In this document: positions 8,484 to 16,814 of the stretch, piece by piece
How positions within the stretch are numbered: the first letter of the stretch is position 1
Layout of the letters: every line of letters starts with the position of its first letter
Assembly (NCBI GenBank): GCA_900549825.1
Contig: URQB01000003.1
Coordinates: 62,001 to 126,000, forward strand
Reading direction: 5' to 3'
Length of the DNA: 64,000 nucleotides
DNA from: an uncultured Oscillospiraceae bacterium
Lineage (GTDB): Bacteria > Bacillota > Clostridia > Oscillospirales > Acutalibacteraceae
Notes under the pieces: generated by a model
What the model saw: only the letters and a program-made list of their open reading frames with translations
The model's database searches: none
Told to the model about the DNA's origin: nothing
Made by a program: the position numbers and the translations under genes

Positions 8484-9656
8484 ATGAAAGAAATTATTCT
8501 CATTAAGGACGGAGAGCTTGCCCTCAAGGGGCTCAACCGCTCCACGTTTGAAGATATTCTGGTCAAGAATATGCGCCGTCGACTTTCTTCCCTTGGCAAA
8601 TTCGAGTTTTCAAAGAGCCAGTCCACCGTGATGATCGAGCCGCTCGAGGAGGGGATCGATCTTGACGAGGCGGTCGGCCGCCTTTCCCGCGTGTTTGGGA
8701 TTGCGGGCTTCAGCCGCGCCGCGCAGGCGCCCAAGGACATGGATGAGATCCTGCGTATTGCGGGCGAATACCTTGCCCCGCAGCTGCTGGAGGCAGCCTC
8801 TTTCAAGGTGGAGGCAAAGCGCTCCGATAAGAAATTCCCGCTGAAATCCCCAGAGATCAGCGCGACATTGGGCGGTTATCTCGGCGAAAAATTCCCGCAT
8901 TTGCGCGTTGACGTACACCATCCGGATGTGACCGTCACAGTGGAGGTGCGCGACCACTGGGCCTATATTCGCGGCAACCAGCAAAAAGGCGCGGGCGGCA
9001 TGCCCGTCGGCTCAGGCGGCAGGGTGGCCCTGCTCGTCTCGGGCGGGATCGACAGCCCGGTTGCGGGCTGGATGATGGCCAAGCGCGGATTACAGCTGAC
9101 GGCCGTGCATTTTGCTTCTCCCCCTTACACCAGCCAGCGCGCAGAGGAGAAGGTGCATGCGCTGCTGCGGAAGGTGGCGCGCTATGCCGGGCATATCTCC
9201 CTGTTCGTTGTGCCGTTTACGGAGATTCAGGAGCAGATCAAGGATCACTGCCCGGAGGATCTGTTCACGCTCATCATGCGCCGCGCGATGATGCTGCTCG
9301 CAGAGCGCATTGCACGCAAAGAGGAATGCGGCGCGCTGGTCACGGGGGAGAGCATCGGTCAGGTGGCAAGCCAGACGCTGCAGGCCATTGCCTGCACGGA
9401 CGCGGTGGCCGAAATGCCGGTATTCCGGCCGCTCATTGCGATGGATAAGGATGAGATCGTCGCGATCTCCCGGAAGATCAATACCTTCGATATCTCGATT
9501 CAACCCTATGAGGATTGCTGCACGGTCTTTACGCCGAAGCACCCGAAGACCTGCCCACAGCTCGACGCTGTGGAGAAGGCGCAGGCGCTGATCCCGCTGG
9601 AGGAGCTCATGGAGCGGGCCCTGGCGGGCGTGAGGATCGTGCCGATCGACGCATAA
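8484..9656 (+). CDS. thiI: tRNA 4-thiouridine sulfurtransferase ThiI
   Basis: A 390-residue enzyme that adenylates U8 of tRNA and transfers sulfur; in some bacteria it also supports thiazole synthesis. An N-terminal ferredoxin-like/THUMP region (roughly residues 1-165) precedes the PP-loop ATPase SGGIDSPVAGW near residue 185. The C-terminal rhodanese domain found in E. coli is absent, as is normal in Firmicutes. The start at 8484 (MKEIILIKDGELALKG) matches the family, and the frame upstream is not conserved. Direct pairing with a cysteine desulfurase is the usual Firmicutes arrangement and identifies that enzyme as the sulfur donor. Confidence 0.95.
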   Translation: MKEIILIKDGELALKGLNRSTFEDILVKNMRRRLSSLGKFEFSKSQSTVMIEPLEEGIDLDEAVGRLSRVFGIAGFSRAAQAPKDMDEILRIAGEYLAPQLLEAASFKVEAKRSDKKFPLKSPEISATLGGYLGEKFPHLRVDVHHPDVTVTVEVRDHWAYIRGNQQKGAGGMPVGSGGRVALLVSGGIDSPVAGWMMAKRGLQLTAVHFASPPYTSQRAEEKVHALLRKVARYAGHISLFVVPFTEIQEQIKDHCPEDLFTLIMRRAMMLLAERIARKEECGALVTGESIGQVASQTLQAIACTDAVAEMPVFRPLIAMDKDEIVAISRKINTFDISIQPYEDCCTVFTPKHPKTCPQLDAVEKAQALIPLEELMERALAGVRIVPIDA

Positions 9657-9693
9657 GTTTTTGATTGCTACATTTTCAAAAGGAAGTTTTGTT

Positions 9694-10938
9694 ATGAAAG
9701 CTGAGATCCTGTCCGTCGGGACCGAGCTCCTGCTCGGCGACATTGTGAATACGGATGCGCAGTTCCTCGCCGGGGAGCTGGCGCGGCTGGGCTTTACGGT
9801 GCTCTATCACAGCACGGTGGGCGACAATGAAGAGCGGCTTGCTTCTCTCCTGCAGACCGCCCTTTCCCGCAGCGATATCGTCCTGACGACCGGCGGCCTC
9901 GGCCCCACGGCGGACGATCTGACCAAGGAGGTCTGCGCCAAGGCGCTTGGCCTGCCGCTCGTTGAGGACGAAGAGAGCATGCGGCGCATTGAGGCTTGTT
10001 TCCGTAACCGTGGCAGTGAAATGCCGGAAACAAACCGCAAGCAGGCGTATCTGCCGCAGGGATGCACCATATTCCGCAACAATCACGGCACAGCCCCGGG
10101 CTGCGCGATGGAAAAAGCCGGGAAGATCATTATTAATCTGCCCGGACCGCCGCGCGAGCTGAAATCCATGTTTCTGGAGCAGGTGTTACCCTACCTCTCC
10201 CGGTTTGCAGGCGGAGCGATCGTGTCGCATACGGTGCGCACCTTTGGCATCGGCGAGAGCGCCATGGCCGAGCGGGCGGCGCAGTTCCTGAAGCAGGAGA
10301 ATCCGACCGTTGCGCCCTATGCGAAGGACGGCGAAGCGCTTCTGCGGGTGACGGCGAAGGCAGATTCCCCCGAGGAGGCGGACGCGCTGTGTAAACCCAC
10401 TGTGGACGCGCTCTGTGCACTTTACGGCGATTTCGTTTACGGCGTGGATGTGGACAGCCTGCAGCAGGTGGTGGTACAGATGCTGCGCGAGCGGGGGATG
10501 AAGATCGGGCTTGCGGAGTCCTGCACGGCGGGACTGATTGCCAAGCGGATCACAGAAATCCCCGGCTCCTCTGAAGTGCTCGAATGCGGGATCGTATCCT
10601 ATTCCAACCGAATTAAGGAGAAGATCCTCGGCGTTTCGCCGGAAACCATTGAGAAATACGGTGTCATCAGCGCCGAGACAGCCGCCGAGATGGCTGTGGG
10701 CGCATGGCGCGTCAGCGGCGCGGATATCGGCCTCGGTGTGACGGGGCTGGCGGGCCCGGACGGGGATGAGCGCGGCAATCCCGCAGGGCTTTCCTTTATC
10801 GCCCTGACGGATGGAAAGCATACGCTTGCGCGCACCGTCAATACCGGCCGCGGGGGAGATAACCGGGAATATAATCGATTTGTCACCTCATCGAACGCAT
10901 TGGATCTGATTCGACTGTATTTATTGGATGAAAGATAG
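9694..10938 (+). CDS. cinA: CinA family nicotinamide-nucleotide amidohydrolase
   Basis: A 414-residue two-domain protein. The N-terminal molybdopterin-binding-like domain starts MKAEILSVGTELLLGDI and carries the TTGGLGPTADD loop near residue 70; such domains act as pyrophosphatases. The C-terminal PncC-type domain (from about residue 260, LAESCTAGLIAKRIT) deamidates nicotinamide mononucleotide for pyridine nucleotide salvage. AGGAAG lies eight bases before the ATG at 9694. It follows thiI by 37 bases and is probably in the same operon. The link to competence suggested by the old name is not supported by anything else here. Confidence 0.93.
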   Translation: MKAEILSVGTELLLGDIVNTDAQFLAGELARLGFTVLYHSTVGDNEERLASLLQTALSRSDIVLTTGGLGPTADDLTKEVCAKALGLPLVEDEESMRRIEACFRNRGSEMPETNRKQAYLPQGCTIFRNNHGTAPGCAMEKAGKIIINLPGPPRELKSMFLEQVLPYLSRFAGGAIVSHTVRTFGIGESAMAERAAQFLKQENPTVAPYAKDGEALLRVTAKADSPEEADALCKPTVDALCALYGDFVYGVDVDSLQQVVVQMLRERGMKIGLAESCTAGLIAKRITEIPGSSEVLECGIVSYSNRIKEKILGVSPETIEKYGVISAETAAEMAVGAWRVSGADIGLGVTGLAGPDGDERGNPAGLSFIALTDGKHTLARTVNTGRGGDNREYNRFVTSSNALDLIRLYLLDER

Positions 10939-11020
10939 CTCATGCTGTGTTACAGTGTGCAAAAGCATGGCTTTGCAACCATCTTTTTCGATCAAAAACT
11001 ATCGAAAGGCGGAATAAACA

Positions 11021-12013
11021 ATGGCTCAGAATAAATCCGGCAGGAATTTTTTACATGCGATTTTTCCGTTTCCTGGGGATACTGCGCTGGAGTGGGTGCG
11101 TAAGATTGTGGCGATTTTGTCTGTCTGCGCGCTTCTCGCGAGCAGTGGGATGCTGGTTTTCCGCGCCGTACAGCCGGGAGAGCAGCAGGAGGAAAAGCCC
11201 GCGCAGACGCAGGCAGATCCCGTCCTCTCCGCGCTGAAAACAAAATATCCCGCAGCCACGTCGCCCGAGGGGATGCAGGAAAAATACAAGCACCTCTATG
11301 CGGTCAATAACGACGTGGTGGGCTGGCTGACCATTCCGAATACGCGCACTGACACGCCGATTCTGCAGGCGACAAAGGCGCAGGGAGGGAATGATTACTA
11401 CCTGCGCTATAATTACTACCACGAGTTCACAAATTTTGGCGATCCCTTTATGGATTACCGCAATAACGATCAGGAGCTCTCCCGCAATACGATCCTCTAT
11501 GGGCACAATCTGCAGGGCGATTCGCTCGATAACGGCATGTGCTTCACCGGTGTGATGGGCTACCATACGCTGGAGGGATACAAAAACGCGCCCGTGATTA
11601 CCTTCAATACGCTTTACAGGGATTACAAGTGGAAGGTGATCAGCGCCTTCCTTGCGACAACGAAGGCCAAGGACGACAATGGCTACGTTTTCAACTATAT
11701 CTACCCGGATATGAACGATGAAAAGTTCATGCAGTATATTGAGGAGGTGCGCGAACGCAGCCTGTTTACGACGGATGTCGACGTGCAGAAGGACGATAAG
11801 GTGCTTACGCTTTCCACCTGTACCTATGAGCTCGGTACGAGCATCGACACCCGTTTTGTCGTGGTCGCACGTATGGTGCGCGACGGGGAGAGCGAGGAGG
11901 TCGACGTCTCCAAGGCCGCGCTCAACCCCAACCCGCATTACCCGCAGGCGTGGTACGACCGTCATGGGAAAACGAATCCGTACCGGGATGCGGAGCGCTG
12001 GTATCCGTTTTAA
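11021..12013 (+). CDS. Class B sortase
   Basis: A 330-residue membrane-anchored transpeptidase that cleaves a sorting motif in surface proteins and links them to the cell wall. A short cytoplasmic N-terminus is followed by one transmembrane helix (about residues 27-50). The sortase B barrel carries catalytic His in TILYGHNL, catalytic Cys in TLSTCTYE and Arg in TRFVVVARMV. The catalytic region resembles that of the next gene, so the two look like duplicates. A probable substrate with an IPDTGS signal lies at 16815-19424. Its start has a GGCGGAATAAACA leader, a moderate ribosome site. Confidence 0.92.
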   Translation: MAQNKSGRNFLHAIFPFPGDTALEWVRKIVAILSVCALLASSGMLVFRAVQPGEQQEEKPAQTQADPVLSALKTKYPAATSPEGMQEKYKHLYAVNNDVVGWLTIPNTRTDTPILQATKAQGGNDYYLRYNYYHEFTNFGDPFMDYRNNDQELSRNTILYGHNLQGDSLDNGMCFTGVMGYHTLEGYKNAPVITFNTLYRDYKWKVISAFLATTKAKDDNGYVFNYIYPDMNDEKFMQYIEEVRERSLFTTDVDVQKDDKVLTLSTCTYELGTSIDTRFVVVARMVRDGESEEVDVSKAALNPNPHYPQAWYDRHGKTNPYRDAERWYPF

Positions 12014-12056
12014 AGCGGAACCGGGATGAATCAATTCCTGGACAGGAGGTCTGCAG

Positions 12057-13760
12057 ATGGAGTGCGGCGGGGATCAGGCAGCGCGTACGGATGGCGTGCT
12101 TCTGCAGGCGAACGCGCTGCTGGACGAGCTGGAAGAGGTACGCAGGAAATACGGCCTGGCAGAGGAGAGGAAGCTTCCGTCAGGCGATTCCCGTCAGAGC
12201 GGCGGGCAGGAAAAGAGAGCCGCCGCTGCCTCAAAGGAGGAAGGAGCTATTATGACTGATCAGGATAAGCAAAAGGAAAGAGTACCGCAGGAGACGCAAT
12301 CTCCTGCGGAGGATCAGCCAGTTTATTATGATGCAGATGGAAATCCGGTGACGCCGATCGTCTATTACGACGCACAGGGTCGGCCTGTGATCCCCGTCTT
12401 CGCAGCCCAGCCCGTTCAGACGCCGCCGGAGGAGCAGTATGAAACGCTGCCGGACGGGACGCGCGTGCGCGTCGTCTATCAGGAGCCGGAGAGCAAGCGG
12501 ACAAGCGATGCCAAGCCGCCCGCTGCGCCGAAGCCGCAGGCATCTCCAGCCAAAGGGGACAAGCCGGCGCCGGATATGGAGCTGCATGCTTCCATGCGTG
12601 TCGTCTATGAAGCGCCGGACGCGCATCATGAAGCAAAACCGCCGGAGCAGGCGGCCGCCCCGCAAAACGTTCCGGCAGCCACACCTCCCTCCAAGCCACA
12701 GGAGGAGACGCCCCCCGCCCCAAGCGGTCTGGCCGACCTGTTTGCCGATGCGGAGGAGGGGCCTGCCTCCGGAAAAAGGAAGAAAAAGCAAAAAGAAAAG
12801 GGCCGGTTTGGCGACGGCTGGCTTCCCTGGCGGGGCGATACGGCGGCGGAGAAAGTACGCAGGACGGTCTTTTTGCTCGCCCTGGCGACGCTGCTCGTCT
12901 GCCTTCCGTTTTTGGGATACCGCCTGTACGAGGGCTGGTATAACGACTATTTTACCAAGCAGCTGGCCGGACAGGTTCAGACCGGGCTAGACGAAAGCGC
13001 GTGGGAGGATATTCGCGCAAGGCATCCTGGGGTCAATTTCCCGGAAGGGATGAATCCCGCTTATGCGGACCTGTATGCCGCCAACCAGGAGATGATAGGC
13101 TGGCTGAAGATCGAAAATACAAAGTACATCAATTTTCCGATCGTCCAGGCAAAGGACAACGAAAAATATCTGGGCCTCGATTTTTATAACCGGAAAACGA
13201 GTTATGGAAATCCCTTTCTGGATTTTCGAAATAATATAAAGGAGCTTGACCGCAATACGATTGTGTTCGGGCACCATATGCGCTCCGGCGATCAGGAATT
13301 CTCCGAATTGACGGATTATCTGACCATCGATGGTTTTAAGCGGAATCCGGTCATCGATTTCAGCACCCTGTACGCCAATTACAAATGGAAGGTTTATGCG
13401 GTTTTTCTGACGAATTCCCAGGCGGAGCATGATAACGGCTATATCTTCAACTATATCTTCACCAATCTGGAAAGTGACGACAAATTTATGGAGTATATCT
13501 CTGAGATCGATCAGAGAAAGCTCTATTCCACAGGAATCGACATCAAGCCCACAGATAAGATCCTGACGCTTTCTACCTGCAATTACGACTGGGACGCGCA
13601 GCGTCTTGTGGTGGTCGCGCGGCTGGTGCGGGAGGGTGAGAATCCGTCGGTCGATACGAGCCTTGCAAAGAAAAATGGGAATCCGCGTTATCCGCAGATT
13701 TATTATGATAAAAAGGGCATCGCAAATCCATATCGGGATGCTGAAAAGTGGAAGCCCTGA
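12057..13760 (+). CDS. Class B sortase with long proline-rich cytoplasmic extension
   Basis: A 567-residue sortase. Residues 1-255 are a low-complexity, Pro/Ala/Glu/Lys-rich region expected to be cytoplasmic, with two tandem YYDAxGxPVxPx units (about residues 85-112). A transmembrane helix follows at about 270-290, then the sortase barrel with His in TIVFGHHM, Cys in TLSTCNYD and Arg in QRLVVVARLV. Two starts are credible: ATG 12057 with AGGAGG, and ATG 12252 with a stronger AAAGGAGG; the second would remove 65 residues, including a predicted helix. I chose the longer form because that helix (LLQANALLDELEEVRRKYG) looks coding. The extension is unusual for class B, which normally has only a short cytoplasmic tail. 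Confidence 0.88.
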   Translation: MECGGDQAARTDGVLLQANALLDELEEVRRKYGLAEERKLPSGDSRQSGGQEKRAAAASKEEGAIMTDQDKQKERVPQETQSPAEDQPVYYDADGNPVTPIVYYDAQGRPVIPVFAAQPVQTPPEEQYETLPDGTRVRVVYQEPESKRTSDAKPPAAPKPQASPAKGDKPAPDMELHASMRVVYEAPDAHHEAKPPEQAAAPQNVPAATPPSKPQEETPPAPSGLADLFADAEEGPASGKRKKKQKEKGRFGDGWLPWRGDTAAEKVRRTVFLLALATLLVCLPFLGYRLYEGWYNDYFTKQLAGQVQTGLDESAWEDIRARHPGVNFPEGMNPAYADLYAANQEMIGWLKIENTKYINFPIVQAKDNEKYLGLDFYNRKTSYGNPFLDFRNNIKELDRNTIVFGHHMRSGDQEFSELTDYLTIDGFKRNPVIDFSTLYANYKWKVYAVFLTNSQAEHDNGYIFNYIFTNLESDDKFMEYISEIDQRKLYSTGIDIKPTDKILTLSTCNYDWDAQRLVVVARLVREGENPSVDTSLAKKNGNPRYPQIYYDKKGIANPYRDAEKWKP

Positions 13761-13835
13761 CAGGCATTTGTGGCGGATCTGTGCTGCCTCATGGCAACTG
13801 GCAGTTTTTTACCTTACGAAAGAGAGGTGGTCGGT

Positions 13836-13982
13836 TTGAAAGAAACGGATTTGGATTGCTTTCAAACGGGAATTTTGGCCTTTCGCGCTGAAGAGAATCG
13901 CGCGGACTCACAGAGCCTTGCGGGCCTGCGAAAACCGGACGAAGCATCCCGGTGTGTGCGAAAGGATGTGTTATTGGCATGA
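13836..13982 (+). CDS. Small ORF translationally coupled to the SpoIID-like gene
   Basis: A 48-residue frame starting with TTG at 13836, preceded by a GAGAGGTGG ribosome site and ending in TGA at 13980-13982. That stop overlaps the ATG of the next gene as ATGA, a typical coupling arrangement. The product is polar with two cysteines and has no recognised motif. It may be a real small protein or only a device for translating the downstream gene, whose own ribosome site is weak. Confidence 0.4.
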   Translation: MKETDLDCFQTGILAFRAEENRADSQSLAGLRKPDEASRCVRKDVLLA

Positions 13983-16330
13983 GCTTGCAGATACTTTCTC
14001 TCAATTCCAATCAGGTACCCTCCTGTGCCGCCGCTCAGGAGAAAATCCTGGCGCTTCTTTCCGGCGGCGCGGATCTGAATCCCAGGCAGTTTGGCACGGC
14101 CAAGGAGCTGTTTTACGCCCTTGCGGAGGCGCTGAAGACTGCCCGGACGATTTTGCTTCTTGTGGAGCCGGACCGTTATCTCCGCACCAAGGAGCAGCTG
14201 ATGCGCGCAATGGGCCTGTCTGCCGTGCCGAATCCGGAGCTGCTGGAAGCGCTGCGGAAAAGCCCTGTCCAGCTCCCGGAGGAGGAGCTCGCCTGCCATG
14301 CGGCGGTTCCCGTGGGCGCGGCGGCATTCCCAACGCAGGATGGCCTTTTTTCCGGGTTTATGCTGACGGCAGGGCGGCAGACGATTTTATTCCTTCCTTT
14401 GGATAACCGCAGGATTGATGGGATTCTGCAGGCGGAAGCGGGCGCGTTCCTTTCCGGCTTACAGCTGGTCCGGCAAACGCGCGAGGTACAGCCGCAGATC
14501 GTTACGGAAGAAAAACAGAAGGAGGCAGGCCAGTCTCCGGCAGCAGAGGAGGACGAAGCGGCTGAAGCGGCCTCCGCACAGCCATCCGGCCAATCACATG
14601 CGCATAGGGCGCTGGAAGCTTTGGAAGCCGGTGATCTCCGCGTTGCCTTCGCCGCGACGCCTACGGCAGAATTCCTGCGGGAGGCGGCAGGAGGGAACGA
14701 TACCGCCGAACGGCGATTGGTTTATAGCAACGTTTTCCGCGAGCCCGGAGAGGAGCCGGCTAAGCAGTATGTGGCGGAGCTCGCCCGCCAGGCGATGCAG
14801 GAGGAAGGCACGCAGCTCGGCGCCGCGATCACGAACGTATATACGGTCAAAAAAGAAGGCAGGGTGGAGACCTTCCTGCTGATTGCCGTGGCAGATGAAA
14901 ACGGCGCGCAGGTGCGCCGCTTATATGCGCAGCCCGACGAGCATCCCGGCCTTTTAATCGGGGACGGCGTCCAGTCCCTGTATGAACTGATTGAACAGGC
15001 GGCCCAAAAGGAGCCGGAGGAGCCGGAAGCGCGCCCTGCCCACTGGAAGGCGTTTGCAGCGGTATTAAGCGTATTGCTCTCCCTTGCGGTCCTTCTCTGC
15101 ATCGGCACCGGAATTTTCCTGCGCTTCAGGGAGGACAATTCCTCCCAGCAGGCTTCTCTTTCCTCCGCCAATACCCCGGCAATCCAGCAGATGCAGCCGT
15201 CGGATCCGGTCGATGCATCGAACTCCTCCATGGATGGTTCGCAAACATCTGACACAGATTCTCAGCCTGCCCCGGCCTCTTCCGCGCAGACCCCAACCAT
15301 ATCCGCTCTCAGAAAACCTGCGGCACCTGCCAGGGATCAGGCGATTCTGGATGAGGTTGCGCAGGCAATGGAGGACGAGCTGAATGCCGGCGGGAAAAAG
15401 GAGGAGGAAACCTCAAAGCGGCCGGAGACCACCGCAAATCCGGAGACCACCGCTGGCAAAGGCGATCCGGATTCTACCAAAACGACGGCGCAAACTGCAC
15501 TTCCGCCTGATCAGGGCCCCACTACGCGGCCTTCCGCGCAGAAGGAAAGCGGAAAATTTGTTTTTACGGTTTACGGCTATGGGCACGGTGTTGGAATGAG
15601 CCAGTTCGGCGCCAACGAGTTCGCCAAAAGCGGATGGAATTATCAGCAGATCCTGCTGCACTATTTCCCCGGCGTCCAGATGCAGAAGATGGACAGCCGC
15701 TATCCGAAGACGCTGGAGGTGAATGGCCAGCAGGTGGATACCAAGGTTGTCCTCGCGCGCATCCTGGAAAAGGAGATGGGCGGATCCTATCATCTGGAGG
15801 CCCTCAAAGCGCAGGCTGTCGCCGCTTATACCTATATTTTGCGCCAGAATCGTGTCACCGGAGTTGCGATCGGCAGCACGTATTCCGCGCGCGCCATGCA
15901 GGCGGTGGAAGCTGTGCTCGGCGAATATATGACCTATCACGGTGAACCGATCCTTGCGACCTTTTTCGCGTATTCCGCGGGAAAAACAACGGATGTGCGC
16001 ACGGTCTGGGGCGGCAGCGGTTATCCATACCTCCAGGGAGGCTGCACAAGCCCTGGGGACAAAAACCATAATAACTATCAAACGAAGTATACCATCACGT
16101 GCGAGGCGCTCCGCAGCCGTGTGAAAAGTGCACTGGGAATTGAGTTGGCCGGCGATCCGTCCAAATGGATGAAAATCAAGTCGCACGACGCGGCGGTCAG
16201 CAGCTCGGTGGGCTACGTCTCCTCCATTCAGGTTGGCTCGAAAACGCTGAGCGGGCAGGATTTCCGGGCAAAGGTGATGGATTACGATATCCGTTCCCAT
16301 TGCTTTACGGTTACATATGTACCGGATTGA
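13979..16330 (+). CDS. Membrane-anchored SpoIID/LytB-domain protein with permuted motif order
   Basis: A protein of about 783 residues. Residues 1-350 form an uncharacterised, probably cytoplasmic region. One transmembrane helix follows (about 357-380, AAVLSVLLSLAVLLCIGTGI), then a Ser/Thr/Pro-rich linker, then an extracellular SpoIID/LytB domain (about 520-783). SpoIID enzymes are peptidoglycan lytic transglycosylases. Both family motifs are present, but the GHGVGMSQFGA motif precedes the catalytic segment (LARILEKEMGG with LEALKAQAVAAYTY); in standard SpoIID it comes last. The start at 13979 is preferred because it overlaps the stop of the small upstream ORF; a GTG at 13952 would add nine residues. 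A good terminator follows at 16350. Confidence 0.87.
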   Translation: MSLQILSLNSNQVPSCAAAQEKILALLSGGADLNPRQFGTAKELFYALAEALKTARTILLLVEPDRYLRTKEQLMRAMGLSAVPNPELLEALRKSPVQLPEEELACHAAVPVGAAAFPTQDGLFSGFMLTAGRQTILFLPLDNRRIDGILQAEAGAFLSGLQLVRQTREVQPQIVTEEKQKEAGQSPAAEEDEAAEAASAQPSGQSHAHRALEALEAGDLRVAFAATPTAEFLREAAGGNDTAERRLVYSNVFREPGEEPAKQYVAELARQAMQEEGTQLGAAITNVYTVKKEGRVETFLLIAVADENGAQVRRLYAQPDEHPGLLIGDGVQSLYELIEQAAQKEPEEPEARPAHWKAFAAVLSVLLSLAVLLCIGTGIFLRFREDNSSQQASLSSANTPAIQQMQPSDPVDASNSSMDGSQTSDTDSQPAPASSAQTPTISALRKPAAPARDQAILDEVAQAMEDELNAGGKKEEETSKRPETTANPETTAGKGDPDSTKTTAQTALPPDQGPTTRPSAQKESGKFVFTVYGYGHGVGMSQFGANEFAKSGWNYQQILLHYFPGVQMQKMDSRYPKTLEVNGQQVDTKVVLARILEKEMGGSYHLEALKAQAVAAYTYILRQNRVTGVAIGSTYSARAMQAVEAVLGEYMTYHGEPILATFFAYSAGKTTDVRTVWGGSGYPYLQGGCTSPGDKNHNNYQTKYTITCEALRSRVKSALGIELAGDPSKWMKIKSHDAAVSSSVGYVSSIQVGSKTLSGQDFRAKVMDYDIRSHCFTVTYVPD

Positions 16331-16349
16331 TCAAAAAGATGGGCGATTG

Positions 16350-16382
16350 AACAGCGGCAGTCTCGGACTGGCCGCTGTTTTT
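16350..16382 (+). terminator. Intrinsic terminator of the sortase/SpoIID transcription unit
   Basis: AACAGCGGC (16350-16358) faces GCCGCTGTT (16371-16379), followed by a run of T. Confidence 0.8.
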
Positions 16383-16432
16383 ATGTTGTAAGGGAATCAA
16401 AAAATGTTCAAAGATAACCGTTTCCATCCGGC

Positions 16433-16711
16433 CCGACGGCTCCAGGGACGAAACAGGCGGAGAAACCGGCACAGGCAGAGACTGGCGCCACTTCAGAGCA
16501 GACAAAGATACCTGATCAGGCGGAGACGAAATCTGACTTCGGCGCGGGCAGTCCGGAGATTCCGAATACCGGCAGCGGCGCTTTTGCAGCGATGCTTGCA
16601 GTGTTTGTGATCAGTGCGGCGGGAAACATCCCGGCCGCTGGAAACGCAGCTGCCACGATATTTATTTGGAAAATAGTAGAAATAAATCCAACTGATACAA
16701 TGAATTTTTAG
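16433..16711 (+). pseudogene. Relic C-terminus of a sortase-anchored surface protein
   Basis: This frame has no start codon. It reads a Pro/Glu/Thr/Lys-rich linker, then SPEIPNTGSGAFAAMLAV and further hydrophobic residues, then a diverged tail without the basic RKK end. The layout (linker, IPxTGS, hydrophobic stretch) matches the C-terminus of the intact surface protein that follows (IPDTGS). It looks like the remaining end of a second sortase substrate, with its tail frameshifted. It occupies most of the gap between 16383 and 16814; the remainder (16712-16814) is AT-rich and presumably holds the promoter of the next gene. Confidence 0.6.
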
Positions 16712-16814
16712 ATGAATTTTATAGTTTGTGTAATTCAGGAAAATAAAATGATCAACACTGTGTTTATAATATAGTCATACAGAGCATTTGATTTGGGAAA
16801 AGGAGGATTCAATC

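Noticed and set aside
13770..13835. Longer version of the small ORF, starting at ATG 13770
   Set aside because: It lacks a ribosome site, and the TTG at 13836 with GAGAGGTGG is a better start.
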